Part shown: positions 12,167 through 25,800 of the stretch, piece by piece
How positions within the stretch are numbered: the stretch's first letter is position 1
Layout of the letters: the number at the start of each line of letters is the position of its first letter
Assembly (NCBI GenBank): GCA_022605955.1
Contig: JAKCOZ010000579.1
Coordinates: 57,391 to 121,390 of the forward strand
Direction of reading: 5' to 3'
Length of the DNA: 64,000 nt
Origin: Rallus limicola
Taxonomy: Eukaryota; Chordata; Aves; Gruiformes; Rallidae
Position numbers and translations under genes: made by a program
Notes under the pieces: generated by a model
The model's input: only the letters and a program-made list of their open reading frames with translations
What the model was told of the DNA's origin: nothing
The model's database searches: none

Positions 12167-15100
12167 GTGCTTTTCTCGGCCCTAGCAGACTGCAGTTCAA
12201 AACATGCTAAACGTCCAGCAGTAACTCCCAAAGTAAAGAAGCTAGGCCTGAAAGGCATAGCTCGTCTGAAACCTCCTAACAGGACACACGAGCAGACCCT
12301 GTCACTTTGGCTCTCAGCCTTTTCCTTTGCCTGGAAAGAGGGAACATGCCTGGAACCTCCTACGGTGCTTTTCTCGGCCCTAGCAGACTGCAGTTCAAAA
12401 CATGCTAAACGTCCAGCAATAACTCCCAAAGTAAAGAAGCTAGGCCTGAAAGGCATAGCTTGTCTGAAACCTCCTAACAGGACACACGAGCAGACCCTGT
12501 CACTTTGGCTCTCAGCCTTTTCCTTTGCCTGGAAAGAGGGAACATGCCTGGAACCTCCTACGGTGCTTTTCTCGGCCCTAGCAGACTGCAGTTCAAAACA
12601 TGCTAAACGTCCAGCAATAACTCCCAAAGTAAAGAAGCTAGGCCTGAAAGGCATAGCTCGTCTGAAACCTCCTAACAGGACACACGAGCAGACCCTGTCA
12701 CTTTGGCTCTCAGCCTTTTCCTTTGCCTGGAAAGAGGGAACATGCCTGGAACCTCCTACGGTGCTTTTCTCGGCCCTAGCAGACTGCAGTTCAAAACATG
12801 CTAAACGTCCAGCAATAACTCCCAAAGTAAAGAAGCTAGGCCTGAAAGGCATAGCTTGTCTGAAACCTCCTAACAGGACACACGAGCAGACCCTGTCACT
12901 TTGGCTCTCAGCCTTTTCCTTTGCCTGGAAAGAGGGAACATGCCTGGAACCTCCTACGGTGCTTTTCTCGGCCCTAGCAGACTGCAGTTCAAAACATGCT
13001 AAACGTCCAGCAATAACTCCCAAAGTAAAGAAGCTAGGCCTGAAAGGCATAGCTTGTCTGAAACCTCGTAACAGGACACACGAGCAGACCCTGTCACTTT
13101 GGCTCTCAGCCTTTTCCTTTGCCTGGAAAGAGGGAACATGCCTGGAACCTCCTACGGTGCTTTTCTCGGCCCTAGCAGACTGCAGTTCAAAACATGCTAA
13201 ACGTCCAGCAATAACTCCCAAAGTAAAGAAGCTAGGCATGAAAGGCATAGCTTGTCTGAAACCTCCTAACAGGACACACGAGCAGACCCTGTCACTTTGG
13301 CTCTCAGCCTTTTCCTTTGCCTGGAAAGAGGGAACATGCCTGGAACCTCCTACGGTGCTTTTCTCGGCCCTAGCAGACTGCAGTTCAAAACATGCTAAAC
13401 GTCCAGCAATAACTCCCAAAGTAAAGAAGCTAGGCCTGAAAGGCATAGCTTGTCTGAAACCTCCTAACAGGACACACGAGCAGCTCCTGTCACTTTGGCT
13501 CTCAGCCTTTTCCTTTGCCTGGAAAGAGGGAACATGCCTGGAACCTCCTACGGTGCTTTTCTCGGCCCTAGCAGACTGCAGTTCAAAACATGCTAAACGT
13601 CCAGCAATAACTCCCAAAGTAAAGAAGCTAGGCCTGAAAGGCATAGCTTGTCTGAAACCTCCTAACAGGACACACGAGCAGACCCTGTCACTTTGGCTCT
13701 CAGCCTTTTCCTTTGCCTGGAAAGAGGGAACATGCCTGGAACCTCCTACGGTGCTTTTCTCGGCCCTAACAGACTGCAGTTCAAAACATGCTAAAGGTCC
13801 AGCAGTAACTCCCAAAGTAAAGAAGCTAGGCCTGAAAGGCATAGCTTGTCTGAAACCTCCTAACAGGACACACGAGCAGACCCTGTCACTTTGGCTCTCA
13901 GCCTTTTCCTTTGCCTGGAAAGAGGGAACATGCCTGGAACCTCCTACGGTGCTTTTCTCGGCCCTAGCAGACTGCAGTTCAAAACATGCTAAACGTCCAG
14001 CAATAACTCCCAAAGTAAAGAAGCTAGGCCTGAAAGGCATAGCTTGTCTGAAACCTCCTAACAGGACACACGAGCAGACCCTGTCACTTTGGCTCTCAGC
14101 CTTTTCCTTTGCCTGGAAAGAGGGAACATGCCTGGAACCTCCTACGGTGCTTTTCTCGGCCCTAGCAGACTGCAGTTCAAAACATGCTAAACGTCCAGCA
14201 GTAACTCCCAAAGTAAAGAAGCTAGGCCTGAAAGGCATAGCTCGTCTGAAACCTCCTAACAGGACACACGAGCAGACCCTGTCACTTTGGCTCTCAGCCT
14301 TTTCCTTTGCCTGGAAAGAGGGAACATGCCTGGAACCTCCTACGGTGCTTTTCTCGGCCCTAGCAGACTGCAGTTCAAAACATGCTAAACGTCCAGCAAT
14401 AACTCCCAAAGTAAAGAAGCTAGGCCTGAAAGGCATAGCTTGTCTGAAACCTCCTAACAGGACACACGAGCAGACCCTGTCACTTTGGCTCTCAGCCTTT
14501 TCCTTTGCCTGGAAAGAGGGAACATGCCTGGAACCTCCTACGGTGCTTTTCTCGGCCCTAGCAGACTGCAGTTCAAAACATGCTAAACGTCCAGCAATAA
14601 CTCCCAAAGTAAAGAAGCTAGGCCTGAAAGGCATAGCTCGTCTGAAACCTCCTAACAGGACACACGAGCAGACCCTGTCACTTTGGCTCTCAGCCTTTTC
14701 CTTTGCCTGGAAAGAGGGAACATGCCTGGAACCTCCTACGGTGCTTTTCTCGGCCCTAGCAGACTGCAGTTCAAAACATGCTAAACGTCCAGCAATAACT
14801 CCCAAAGTAAAGAAGCTAGGCCTGAAAGGCATAGCTTGTCTGAAACCTCCTAACAGGACACACGAGCAGACCCTGTCACTTTGGCTCTCAGCCTTTTCCT
14901 TTGCCTGGAAAGAGGGAACATGCCTGGAACCTCCTACGGTGCTTTTCTCGGCCCTAGCAGACTGCAGTTCAAAACATGCTAAACGTCCAGCAATAACTCC
15001 CAAAGTAAAGAAGCTAGGCCTGAAAGGCATAGCTTGTCTGAAACCTCCTAACAGGACACACGAGCAGACCCTGTCACTTTGGCTCTCAGCCTTTTCCTTT

Positions 15101-15928
15101 GCCTGGAAAGAGGGAACATGCCTGGAACCTCCTACGGTGCTTTTCTCGGCCCTAGCAGACTGCAGTTCAAAACATGCTAAACGTCCAGCAATAACTCCCA
15201 AAGTAAAGAAGCTAGGCATGAAAGGCATAGCTTGTCTGAAACCTCCTAACAGGACACACGAGCAGACCCTGTCACTTTGGCTCTCAGCCTTTTCCTTTGC
15301 CTGGAAAGAGGGAACATGCCTGGAACCTCCTACGGTGCTTTTCTCGGCCCTAGCAGACTGCAGTTCAAAACATGCTAAACGTCCAGCAATAACTCCCAAA
15401 GTAAAGAAGCGAGGCCTGAAAGGCATAGCTTGTCTGAAACCTCCTAACAGGACACACGAGCAGCTCCTGTCACTTTGGCTCTCAGCCTTTTCCTTTGCCT
15501 GGAAAGAGGGAACATGCCTGGAACCTCCTACGGTGCTTTTCTCGGCCCTAGCAGACTGCAGTTCAAAACATGCTAAACGTCCAGCAATAACTCCCAAAGT
15601 AAAGAAGCTAGGCCTGAAAGGCATAGCTTGTCTGAAACCTCCTAACAGGACACACGAGCAGACCCTGTCACTTTGGCTCTCAGCCTTTTCCTTTGCCTGG
15701 AAAGAGGGAACATGCCTGGAACCTCCTACGGTGCTTTTCTCGGCCCTAACAGACTGCAGTTCAAAACATGCTAAAGGTCCAGCAGTAACTCCCAAAGTAA
15801 AGAAGCTAGGCCTGAAAGGCATAGCTTGTCTGAAACCTCCTAACAGGACACACGAGCAGACCCTGTCACTTTGGCTCTCAGCCTTTTCCTTTGCCTGGAA
15901 AGAGGGAACATGCCTGGAACCTCCTACG
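12167..15928 (+). repeat. 10-monomer higher-order repeat (1980 bp)
   Basis: Several rare variants recur exactly 1980 bp apart. C-to-A in GGCATGAAAGG is at 13238 and 15218. The two-base AC-to-CT change is at 13484-13485 and 15464-15465. G-to-A in CCCTAACAG is at 13769 and 15749. AAAGGTCC is at 13796 and 15776. The CGT monomers also keep this spacing, with the pattern at monomers 62 and 64 repeated at 72 and 74. The second copy gained GCGAGG at 15411. The repeat is cut off by the 197-bp monomer that follows. Confidence 0.8.
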
Positions 15929-16125
15929 GTGCTTTTCTCGGCCCTAGCAGACTGCAGTTCAAAACATGCTAAACGTCCAGCAATAACCCCCAAAGTAAAG
16001 AAGCTAGGCCTAAAGGCATAGCTTGTCTGAAACCTCCTAACAGGACACACGAGCAGACCCTGTCACTTTGGCTCTCAGCCTTTTCCTTTGCCTGGAAAGA
16101 GGGAACATGCCTGGAACCTCCTACG
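15929..16125 (+). repeat. Unique 197-bp monomer with a 1-bp deletion
   Basis: This is the only monomer in the window that is not 198 bp. The consensus GGCCTGAAAGG reads GGCCTAAAGG here, with a G lost between 16011 and 16012. T-to-C at 15988 gives CAATAACCCCC. Marker spacing confirms the deletion: the GCGAGG markers at 15411 and 19370 are 3959 bp apart, one less than 20 x 198, and the AAAGGTCC markers at 15776 and 19735 are also 3959 apart. The shift ends the fortuitous open frames on both strands. It could be a real mutation or an assembly or consensus error. Confidence 0.9.
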
Positions 16126-19100
16126 GTGCTTTTCTCGGCCCTAGCAGACTGCAGTTCAAAACATGCTAAACGTCCAGCAATAACTCCCAAAGTAAAGAAG
16201 CTAGGCCTGAAAGGCATAGCTTGTCTGAAACCTCCAAACAGGACACACGAGCAGACCCTGTCACTTTGGCTCTCAGCCTTTTCCTTTGCCTGGAAAGAGG
16301 GAACATGCCTGGAACCTCCTACGGTGCTTTTCTCGGCCCTAGCAGACTGCAGTTCAAAACATGCTAAACGTCCAGCAATAACTCCCAAAGTAAAGAAGCT
16401 AGGCCTGAAAGGCATAGCTTGTCTGAAACCTCCTAACAGGACACACGAGCAGACCCTGTCACTTTGGCTCTCAGCCTTTTCCTTTGCCTGGAAAGAGGGA
16501 ACATGCCTGGAACCTCCTACGGTGCTTTTCTCGGCCCTAGCAGACTGCAGTTCAAAACATGCTAAACGTCCAGCAATAACTCCCAAAGTAAAGAAGCTAG
16601 GCCTGAAAGGCATAGCTTGTCTGAAACCTCCTAACAGGACACACCAGCAGATCCTGTCACTTTGGCTCTCAGCCTTTTCCTTTGCCTGGAAAGAGGGAAC
16701 ATGCCTGGAACCTCCTACGGTGCTTTTCTCGGCCCTAGCAGACTGCAGTTCAAAACATGCTAAACGTCCAGCAATAACTCCCAAAGTAAAGAAGCTAGGC
16801 CTGAAAGGCATAGCTTGTCTGAAACCTCCTAACAGGACACACGAGCAGACCCTGTCACTTTGGCTCTCAGCCTTTTCCTTTGCCTGGAAAGAGGGAACAT
16901 GCCTGGAACCTCCTACGGTGCTTTTCTCGGCCCTAGCAGACTGCAGTTCAAAACATGCTAAACGTCCAGCAATAACTCCCAAAGTAAAGAAGCTAGGCCT
17001 GAAAGGCATAGCTTGTCTGAAACCTCCTAACAGGACACACGAGCAGACCCTGTCACTTTGGCTCTCAGCCTTTTCCTTTGCCTGGAAAGAGGGAACATGC
17101 CTGGAACCTCCTACGGTGCTTTTCTCGGCCCTAGCAGACTGCAGTTCAAAACATGCTAAACGTCCAGCAATAACTCCCAAAGTAAAGAAGCTAGGCCTGA
17201 AAGGCATAGCTCGTCTGAAACCTCCTAACAGGACACACGAGCAGACCCTGTCACTTTGGCTCTCAGCCTTTTCCTTTGCCTGGAAAGAGGGAACATGCCT
17301 GGAACCTCCTACGGTGCTTTTCTCGGCCCTAGCAGACTGCAGTTCAAAACATGCTAAACGTCCAGCAATAACTCCCAAAGTAAAGAAGCTAGGCCTGAAA
17401 GGCATAGCTCGTCTGAAACCTCCTAACAGGACACACGAGCAGACCCTGTCACTTTGGCTCTCAGCCTTTTCCTTTGCCTGGAAAGAGGGAACATGCCTGG
17501 AACCTCCTACGGTGCTTTTCTCGGCCCTAGCAGACTGCAGTTCAAAACATGCTAAACGTCCAGCAATAACTCCCAAAGTAAAGAAGCTAGGCCTGAAAGG
17601 CATAGCTTGTCTGAAACCTCCTAACAGGACACACGAGCAGACCCTGTCACTTTGGCTCTCAGCCTTTTCCTTTGCCTGGAAAGAGGGAACATGCCTGGAA
17701 CCTCCTACGGTGCTTTTCTCGGCCCTAGCAGACTGCAGTTCAAAACATGCAAAACGTCCAGCAATAACTCCCAAAGTAAAGAAGCTAGTCCTGAAAGGCA
17801 TAGCTTGTCTGAAACCTCCTAACAGGACACACGAGCAGACCCTGTCACTTTGGCTCTCAGCCTTTTCCTTTGCCTGGAAAGAGGGAACATGCCTGGAACC
17901 TCCTACGGTGCTTTTCTCGGCCCTAGCAGACTGCAGTTCAAAACATGCTAAACGTCCAGCAATAACTCCCAAAGTAAAGAAGCTAGGCCTGAAAGGCATA
18001 GCTTGTCTGAAACCTCCTAACAGGACACACGAGCAGACCCTGTCACTTTGGCTCTCAGCCTTTTCCTTTGCCTGGAAAGAGGGAACATGCCTGGAACCTC
18101 CTACGGTGCTTTTCTCGGCCCTAGCAGACTGCAGTTCAAAACATGCTAAACATCCAGCAATAACTCCCAAAGTAAAGAAGCTAGGCCTGAAAGGCATAGC
18201 TCGTCTGAAACCTCCTAACAGGACACACGAGCAGACCCTGTCACTTTGGCTCTCAGCCTTTTCCTTTGCCTGGAAAGAGGGAACATGCCTGGAACCTCCT
18301 ACGGTGCTTTTCTCGGCCCTAGCAGACTGCAGTTCAAAACATGCTAAACGTCCAGCAATAACTCCCAAAGTAAAGAAGCTAGGCCTGAAAGGCATAGCTT
18401 GTCTGAAACCTCCTAACAGGACACACGAGCAGACCCTGTCACTTTGGCTCTCAGCCTTTTCCTTTGCCTGGAAAGAGGGAACATGCCTGGAACCTCCTAC
18501 GGTGCTTTTCTCGGCCCTAGCAGACTGCAGTTCAAAACATGCTAAACGTCCAGCAATAACTCCCAAAGTAAAGAAGCTAGGCCTGAAAGGCATAGCTTGT
18601 CTGAAACCTCCTAACAGGACACACGAGCAGACCCTGTCACTTTGGCTCTCAGCCTTTTCCTTTGCCTGGAAAGAGGGAACATGCCTGGAACCTCCTACGG
18701 TGCTTTTCTCGGCCCTAGCAGACTGCAGTTCAAAACATGCTAAACGTCCAGCAATAACTCCCAAAGTAAAGAAGCTAGGCCTGAAAGGCATAGCTTGTCT
18801 GAAACCTCCTAACAGGACACACGAGCAGACCCTGTCACTTTGGCTCTCAGCCTTTTCCTTTGCCTGGAAAGAGGGAACATGCCTGGAACCTCCTACGGTG
18901 CTTTTCTCGGCCCTAGCAGACTGCAGTTCAAAACATGCTAAACGTCCAGCAATAACTCCCAAAGTAAAGAAGCTAGGCCTGAAAGGCATAGCTTGTCTGA
19001 AACCTCCTAACAGGACACACGAGCAGACCCTGTCACTTTGGCTCTCAGCCTTTTCCTTTGCCTGGAAAGAGGGAACATGCCTGGAACCTCCTACGGTGCT

Positions 19101-19293
19101 TTTCTCGGCCCTAGCAGACTGCAGTTCAAAACATGCTAAACGTCCAGCAATAACTCCCAAAGTAAAGAAGCTAGGCCTGAAAGGCATAGCTTGTCTGAAA
19201 CCTCCTAACAGGACACACCAGCAGACCCTGTCACTTTGGCTCTCAGCCTTTTCCTTTGCCTGGAAAGAGGGAACATGCCTGGAACCTCCTACG
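16126..19293 (+). repeat. Homogeneous satellite segment before the 18-monomer HOR
   Basis: These are sixteen monomers, mostly consensus. Private or rare changes are: ACCAGCAGATCC at 16652 (returns at 24176, 38 monomers later), GCTAGTCC near 17789, and AAACATCC at 18152 (a CpG-to-CpA change). Three CGT monomers occur near 17.2, 17.4 and 18.2 kb. The segment is in exact register with the HOR that follows and may be a diverged unit of it. Confidence 0.7.
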
Positions 19294-22200
19294 GTGCTTT
19301 TCTCGGCCCTAGCAGACTGCAGTTCAAAACATGCTAAACGTCCAGCAATAACTCCCAAAGTAAAGAAGCGAGGCCTGAAAGGCATAGCTTGTCTGAAACC
19401 TCCTAACAGGACACACGAGCAGACCCTGTCACTTTGGCTCTCAGCCTTTTCCTTTGCCTGGAAAGAGGGAACATGCCTGGAACCTCCTACGGTGCTTTTC
19501 TCGGCCCTAGCAGACTGCAGTTCAAAACATGCTAAACGTCCAGCAATAACTCCCAAAGTAAAGAAGCTAGGCCTGAAAGGCATAGCTTGTCTGAAACCTC
19601 CTAACAGGACACACGAGCAGACCCTGTCACTTTGGCTCTCAGCCTTTTCCTTTGCCTGGAAAGAGGGAACATGCCTGGAACCTCCTACGGTGCTTTTCTC
19701 GGCCCTAGCAGACTGCAGTTCAAAACATGCTAAAGGTCCAGCAGTAACTCCCAAAGTAAAGAAGCTAGGCCTGAAAGGCATAGCTTGTCTGAAACCTCCT
19801 AACAGGACACACGAGCAGACCCTGTCACTTTGGCTCTCAGCCTTTTCCTTTGCCTGGAAAGAGGGAACATGCCTGGAACCTCCTACGGTGCTTTTCTCGG
19901 CCCTAGCAGACTGCAGTTCAAAACATGCTAAACGTCCAGCAATAACTCCCAAAGTAAAGAAGCTAGGCCTGAAAGGCATAGCTCGTCTGAAACCTCCTAA
20001 CAGGACACACGAGCAGACCCTGTCACTTTGGCTCTCAGCCTTTTCCTTTGCCTGGAAAGAGGGAACATGCCTGGAACCTCCTACGGTGCTTTTCTCGGCC
20101 CTAGCAGACTGCAGTTCAAAACATGCTAAACGTCCAGCAATAACTCCCAAAGTAAAGAAGCTAGGCCTGAAAGGCATAGCTTGTCTGAAACCTCCTAACA
20201 GGACACACGAGCAGACCCTGTCACTTTGGCTCTCAGCCTTTTCCTTTGCCTGGAAAGAGGGAACATGCCTGGAACCTCCTACGGTGCTTTTCTCGGCCCT
20301 AGCAGACTGCAGTTCAAAACATGCTAAACGTCCAGCAATAACTCCCAAAGTAAAGAAGCTAGGCCTGAAAGGCATAGCTTGTCTGAAACCTCCTAACAGG
20401 ACACACGAGCAGACCCTGTCACTTTGGCTCTCAGCCTTTTCCTTTGCCTGGAAAGAGGGAACATGCCTGGAACCTCCTACGGTGCTTTTCTCGGCCCTAG
20501 CAGACTGCAGTTCAAAACATGCTAAACGTCCAGCAATAACTCCCAAAGTAAAGAAGCTAGGCCTGAAAGGCATAGCTTGTCTGAAACCTCCTAACAGGAC
20601 ACACGAGCAGACCCTGTCACTTTGGCTCTCAGCCTTTTCCTTTGCCTGGAAAGAGGGAACATGCCTGGAACCTCCTACGGTGCTTTTCTCGGCCCTAGCA
20701 GACTGCAGTTCAAAACATGCTAAACGTCCAGCAATAACTCCCAAAGTAAAGAAGCTAGGCCTGAAAGGCATAGCTTGTCTGAAACCTCCTAACAGGACAC
20801 ACGAGCAGACCCTGTCACTTTGGCTCTCAGCCTTTTCCTTTGCCTGGAAAGAGGGAACATGCCTGGAACCTCCTACGGTGCTTTTCTCGGCCCTAGCAGA
20901 CTGCAGTTCAAAACATGCTAAACGTCCAGCAATAACTCCCAAAGTAAAGAAGCTAGGCCTGAAAGGCATAGCTTGTCTGAAACCTCCTAACAGGACACAC
21001 GAGCAGACCCTGTCACTTTGGCTCTCAGCCTTTTCCTTTGCCTGGAAAGAGGGAACATGCCTGGAACCTCCTACGGTGCTTTTCTCGGCCCTAGCAGACT
21101 GCAGTTCAAAACATGCTAAACGTCCAGCAATAACTCCCAAAGTAAAGAAGCTAGGCCTGAAAGGCATAGCTTGTCTGAAACCTCCTAACAGGACACACGA
21201 GCAGACCCTGTCACTTTGGCTCTCAGCCTTTTCCTTTGCCTGGAAAGAGGGAACATGCCTGGAACCTCCTACGGTGCTTTTCTCGGCCCTAGCAGACTGC
21301 AGTTCAAAACATGCTAAACGTCCAGCAATAACTCCCAAAGTAAAGAAGCTAGGCCTGAAAGGCATAGCTTGTCTGAAACCTCCTAACAGGACACACGAGC
21401 AGACCCTGTCACTTTGGCTCTCAGCCTTTTCCTTTGCCTGGAAAGAGGGAACATGCCTGGAACCTCCTACGGTGCTTTTCTCGGCCCTAGCAGACTGCAG
21501 TTCAAAACATGCTAAACGTCCAGCAATAACTCCCAAAGTAAAGAAGCTAGGCCTGAAAGGCATAGCTTGTCTGAAACCTCCTAACAGGACACACCAGCAG
21601 ACCCTGTCACTTTGGCTCTCAGCCTTTTCCTTTGCCTGGAAAGAGGGAACATGCCTGCAACCTCCTACGGTGCTTTTCTCGGCCCTAGCAGACTGCAGTT
21701 CAAAACATGCTAAACGTCCTGCAATAACTCCCAAAGTAAAGAAGCTAGGCCTGAAAGGCATAGCTTGTCTGAAACCTCCTAACAGGACACACGAGCAGAC
21801 CCTGTCACTTTGGCTCTCAGCCTTTTCCTTTGCCTGGAAAGAGGGAACATGCCTGGAACCTCCTACGGTGCTTTTCTCGGCCCTAGCAGACTGCAGTTCA
21901 AAACATGCTAAACGTCCAGCAATAACTCCCAAAGTAAAGAAGCTAGGCCTGAAAGGCATAGCTCGTCTGAAACCTCCTAACAGGACACACGAGCAGACCC
22001 TGTCACTTTGGCTCTCAGCCTTTTCCTTTGCCTGGAAAGAGGGAACATGCCTGGAACCTCCTACGGTGCTTTTCTCGGCCCTAGCAGACTGCAGTTCAAA
22101 ACATGCTAAACGTCCAGCAATAACTCCCAAAGTAAAGAAGCTAGGCCTGAAAGGCATAGCTTGTCTGAAACCTCCTAACAGGACACACGAGCAGACCCTG

Positions 22201-22857
22201 TCACTTTGGCTCTCAGCCTTTTCCTTTGCCTGGAAAGAGGGAACATGCCTGGAACCTCCTACGGTGCTTTTCTCGGCCCTAGCAGACTGCAGTTCAAAAC
22301 ATGCTAAACGTCCAGCAATAACTCCCAAAGTAAAGAAGCTAGGCCTGAAAGGCATAGCTTGTCTGAAACCTCCTAACAGGACACACGAGCAGACCCTGTC
22401 ACTTTGGCTCTCAGCCTTTTCCTTTGCCTGGAAAGAGGGAACATGCCTGGAACCTCCTACGGTGCTTTTCTCGGCCCTAGCAGACTGCAGTTCAAAACAT
22501 GCTAAACGTCCAGCAATAACTCCCAAAGTAAAGAAGCTAGGCCTGAAAGGCATAGCTTGTCTGAAACCTCCTAACAGGACACACGAGCAGACCCTGTCAC
22601 TTTGGCTCTCAGCCTTTTCCTTTGCCTGGAAAGAGGGAACATGCCTGGAACCTCCTACGGTGCTTTTCTCGGCCCTAGCAGACTGCAGTTCAAAACATGC
22701 TAAACGTCCAGCAATAACTCCCAAAGTAAAGAAGCTAGGCCTGAAAGGCATAGCTTGTCTGAAACCTCCTAACAGGACACACGAGCAGACCCTGTCACTT
22801 TGGCTCTCAGCCTTTTCCTTTGCCTGGAAAGAGGGAACATGCCTGGAACCTCCTACG
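19294..22857 (+). repeat. Higher-order repeat unit, 18 monomers (3564 bp), copy 1
   Basis: The unit is delimited by GCGAGG monomers (marker base 19370, next at 22934, exactly 18 x 198 apart). AAAGGTCC with linked A-to-G follows two monomers later, at 19735, and a CGT monomer comes next. A private G-to-C (CCTGCAACC) is at 21658, 2288 bp after the anchor. The same private change returns at the same offset in the unit that starts at 29590. Confidence 0.85.
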
Positions 22858-25800
22858 GTGCTTTTCTCGGCCCTAGCAGACTGCAGTTCAAAACATGCTA
22901 AACGTCCAGCAATAACTCCCAAAGTAAAGAAGCGAGGCCTGAAAGGCATAGCTTGTCTGAAACCTCCTAACAGGACACACGAGCAGACCCTGTCACTTTG
23001 GCTCTCAGCCTTCTCCTTTGCCTGGAAAGAGGGAACATGCCTGGAACCTCCTACGGTGCTTTTCTCGGCCCTAGCAGACTGCAGTTCAAAACATGCTAAA
23101 CGTCCAGCAATAACTCCCAAAGTAAAGAAGCTAGGCCTGAAAGGCATAGCTTGTCTGAAACCTCCTAACAGGACACACGAGCAGACCCTGTCACTTTGGC
23201 TCTCAGCCTTTTCCTTTGCCTGGAAAGAGGGAACATGCCTGGAACCTCCTACGGTGCTTTTCTCGGCCCTAACAGACTGCAGTTCAAAACATGCTAAAGG
23301 TCCAGCAGTAACTCCCAAAGTAAAGAAGCTAGGCCTGAAAGGCATAGCTTGTCTGAAACCTCCTAACAGGACACACGAGCAGACCCTGTCACTTTGGCTC
23401 TCAGCCTTTTCCTTTGCCTGGAAAGAGGGAACATGCCTGGAACCTCCTACGGTGCTTTTCTCGGCCCTAGCAGACTGCAGTTCAAAACATGCTAAACGTC
23501 CAGCAATAACTCCCAAAGTAAAGAAGCTAGGCCTGAAAGGCATAGCTTGTCTGAAACCTCCTAACAGGACACACGAGCAGACCCTGTCACTTTGGCTCTC
23601 AGCCTTTTCCTTTGCCTGGAAAGAGGGAACATGCCTGGAACCTCCTACGGTGCTTTTCTCGGCCCTAGCAGACTGCAGTTCAAAACATGCTAAACGTCCA
23701 GCAATAACTCCCAAAGTAAAGAAGCTAGGCCTGAAAGGCATAGCTTGTCTGAAACCTCCTAACAGGACACACGAGCAGACCCTGTCACTTTGGCTCTCAG
23801 CCTTTTCCTTTGCCTGGAAAGAGGGAACATGCCTGGAACCTCCTACGGTGCTTTTCTCGGCCCTAGCAGACTGCAGTTCAAAACATGCTAAACGTCCAGC
23901 AATAACTCCCAAAGTAAAGAAGCTAGGCCTGAAAGGCATAGCTTGTCTGAAACCTCCTAACAGGACACACGAGCAGACCCTGTCACTTTGGCTCTCAGCC
24001 TTTTCCTTTGCCTGGAAAGAGGGAACATGCCTGGAACCTCCTACGGTGCTTTTCTCGGCCCTAGCAGACTGCAGTTCAAAACATGCTAAACGTCCAGCAA
24101 TAACTCCCAAAGTAAAGAAGCTAGGCCTGAAAGGCATAGCTTGTCTGAAACCTCCTAACAGGACACACCAGCAGATCCTGTCACTTTGGCTCTCAGCCTT
24201 TTCCTTTGCCTGGAAAGAGGGAACATGCCTGGAACCTCCTACGGTGCTTTTCTCGGCCCTAGCAGACTGCAGTTCAAAACATGCTAAACGTCCAGCAATA
24301 ACTCCCAAAGTAAAGAAGCTAGGCCTGAAAGGCATAGCTTGTCTGAAACCTCCTAACAGGACACACGAGCAGACCCTGTCACTTTGGCTCTCAGCCTTTT
24401 CCTTTGCCTGGAAAGAGGGAACATGCCTGGAACCTCCTACGGTGCTTTTCTCGGCCCTAGCAGACTGCAGTTCAAAACATGCTAAACGTCCAGCAATAAC
24501 TCCCAAAGTAAAGAAGCTAGGCCTGAAAGGCATAGCTTGTCTGAAACCTCCTAACAGGACACACGAGCAGACCCTGTCACTTTGGCTCTCAGCCTTTTCC
24601 TTTGCCTGGAAAGAGGGAACATGCCTGGAACCTCCTACGGTGCTTTTCTCGGCCCTAGCAGACTGCAGTTCAAAACATGCTAAACGTCCAGCAGTAACTC
24701 CCAAAGTAAAGAAGCTAGGCCTGAAAGGCATAGCTTGTATGAAACCTCCTAACAGGACACACCAGCAGACCCTGTCACTTTGGCTCTCAGCCTTTTCCTT
24801 TGCCTGGAAAGAGGGAACATGCCTGGAACCTCCTACGGTGCTTTTCTCGGCCCTAGCAGACTGCAGTTCAAAACATGCTAAACGTCCAGCAATAACTCCC
24901 AAAGTAAAGAAGCTAGGCCTGAAAGGCATAGCTTGTCTGAAACCTCCTAACAGGACACACGAGCAGACCCTGTCACTTTGGCTCTCAGCCTTTTCCTTTG
25001 CCTGGAAAGAGGGAACATGCCTGGAACCTCCTACGGTGCTTTTCTCGGCCCTAGCAGACTGCAGTTCAAAACATGCTAAACGTCCAGCAATAACTCCCAA
25101 AGTAAAGAAGCTAGGCCTGAAAGGCATAGCTTGTCTGAAACCTCCTAACAGGACACACGAGCAGACCCTGTCACTTTGGCTCTCAGCCTTTTCCTTTGCC
25201 TGGAAAGAGGGAACATGCCTGGAACCTCCTACGGTGCTTTTCTCGGCCCTAGCAGACTGCAGTTCAAAACATGCTAAACGTCCAGCAATAACTCCCAAAG
25301 TAAAGAAGCTAGGCCTGAAAGGCATAGCTTGTCTGAAACCTCCTAACAGGACACACGAGCAGACCCTGTCACTTTGGCTCTCAGCCTTTTCCTTTGCCTG
25401 GAAAGAGGGAACATGCCTGGAACCTCCTACGGTGCTTTTCTCGGCCCTAGCAGACTGCAGTTCAAAACATGCTAAACGTCCAGCAATAACTCCCAAAGTA
25501 AAGAAGCTAGGCCTGAAAGGCATAGCTTGTCTGAAACCTCCTAACAGGACACACGAGCAGACCCTGTCACTTTGGCTCTCAGCCTTTTCCTTTGCCTGGA
25601 AAGAGGGAACATGCCTGGAACCTCCTACGGTGCTTTTCTCGGCCCTAGCAGACTGCAGTTCAAAACATGCTAAACGTCCAGCAATAACTCCCAAAGTAAA
25701 GAAGCTAGGCCTGAAAGGCATAGCTTGTCTGAAACCTCCTAACAGGACACACGAGCAGACCCTGTCACTTTGGCTCTCAGCCTTTTCCTTTGCCTGGAAA

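Noticed and set aside
89..16021. Forward open frame of 5310 codons made of a 66-residue repeat
   Set aside because: It begins at GTG with no in-frame ATG in the consensus unit, and it ends at a 1-bp deletion. The recurring variants (I/V, C/R, E/Q, L/R, R/G, W/G) nearly all change the amino acid, which is not what a constrained protein shows. There is no promoter, signal or flanking gene context. It is a by-product of the 198-bp period.
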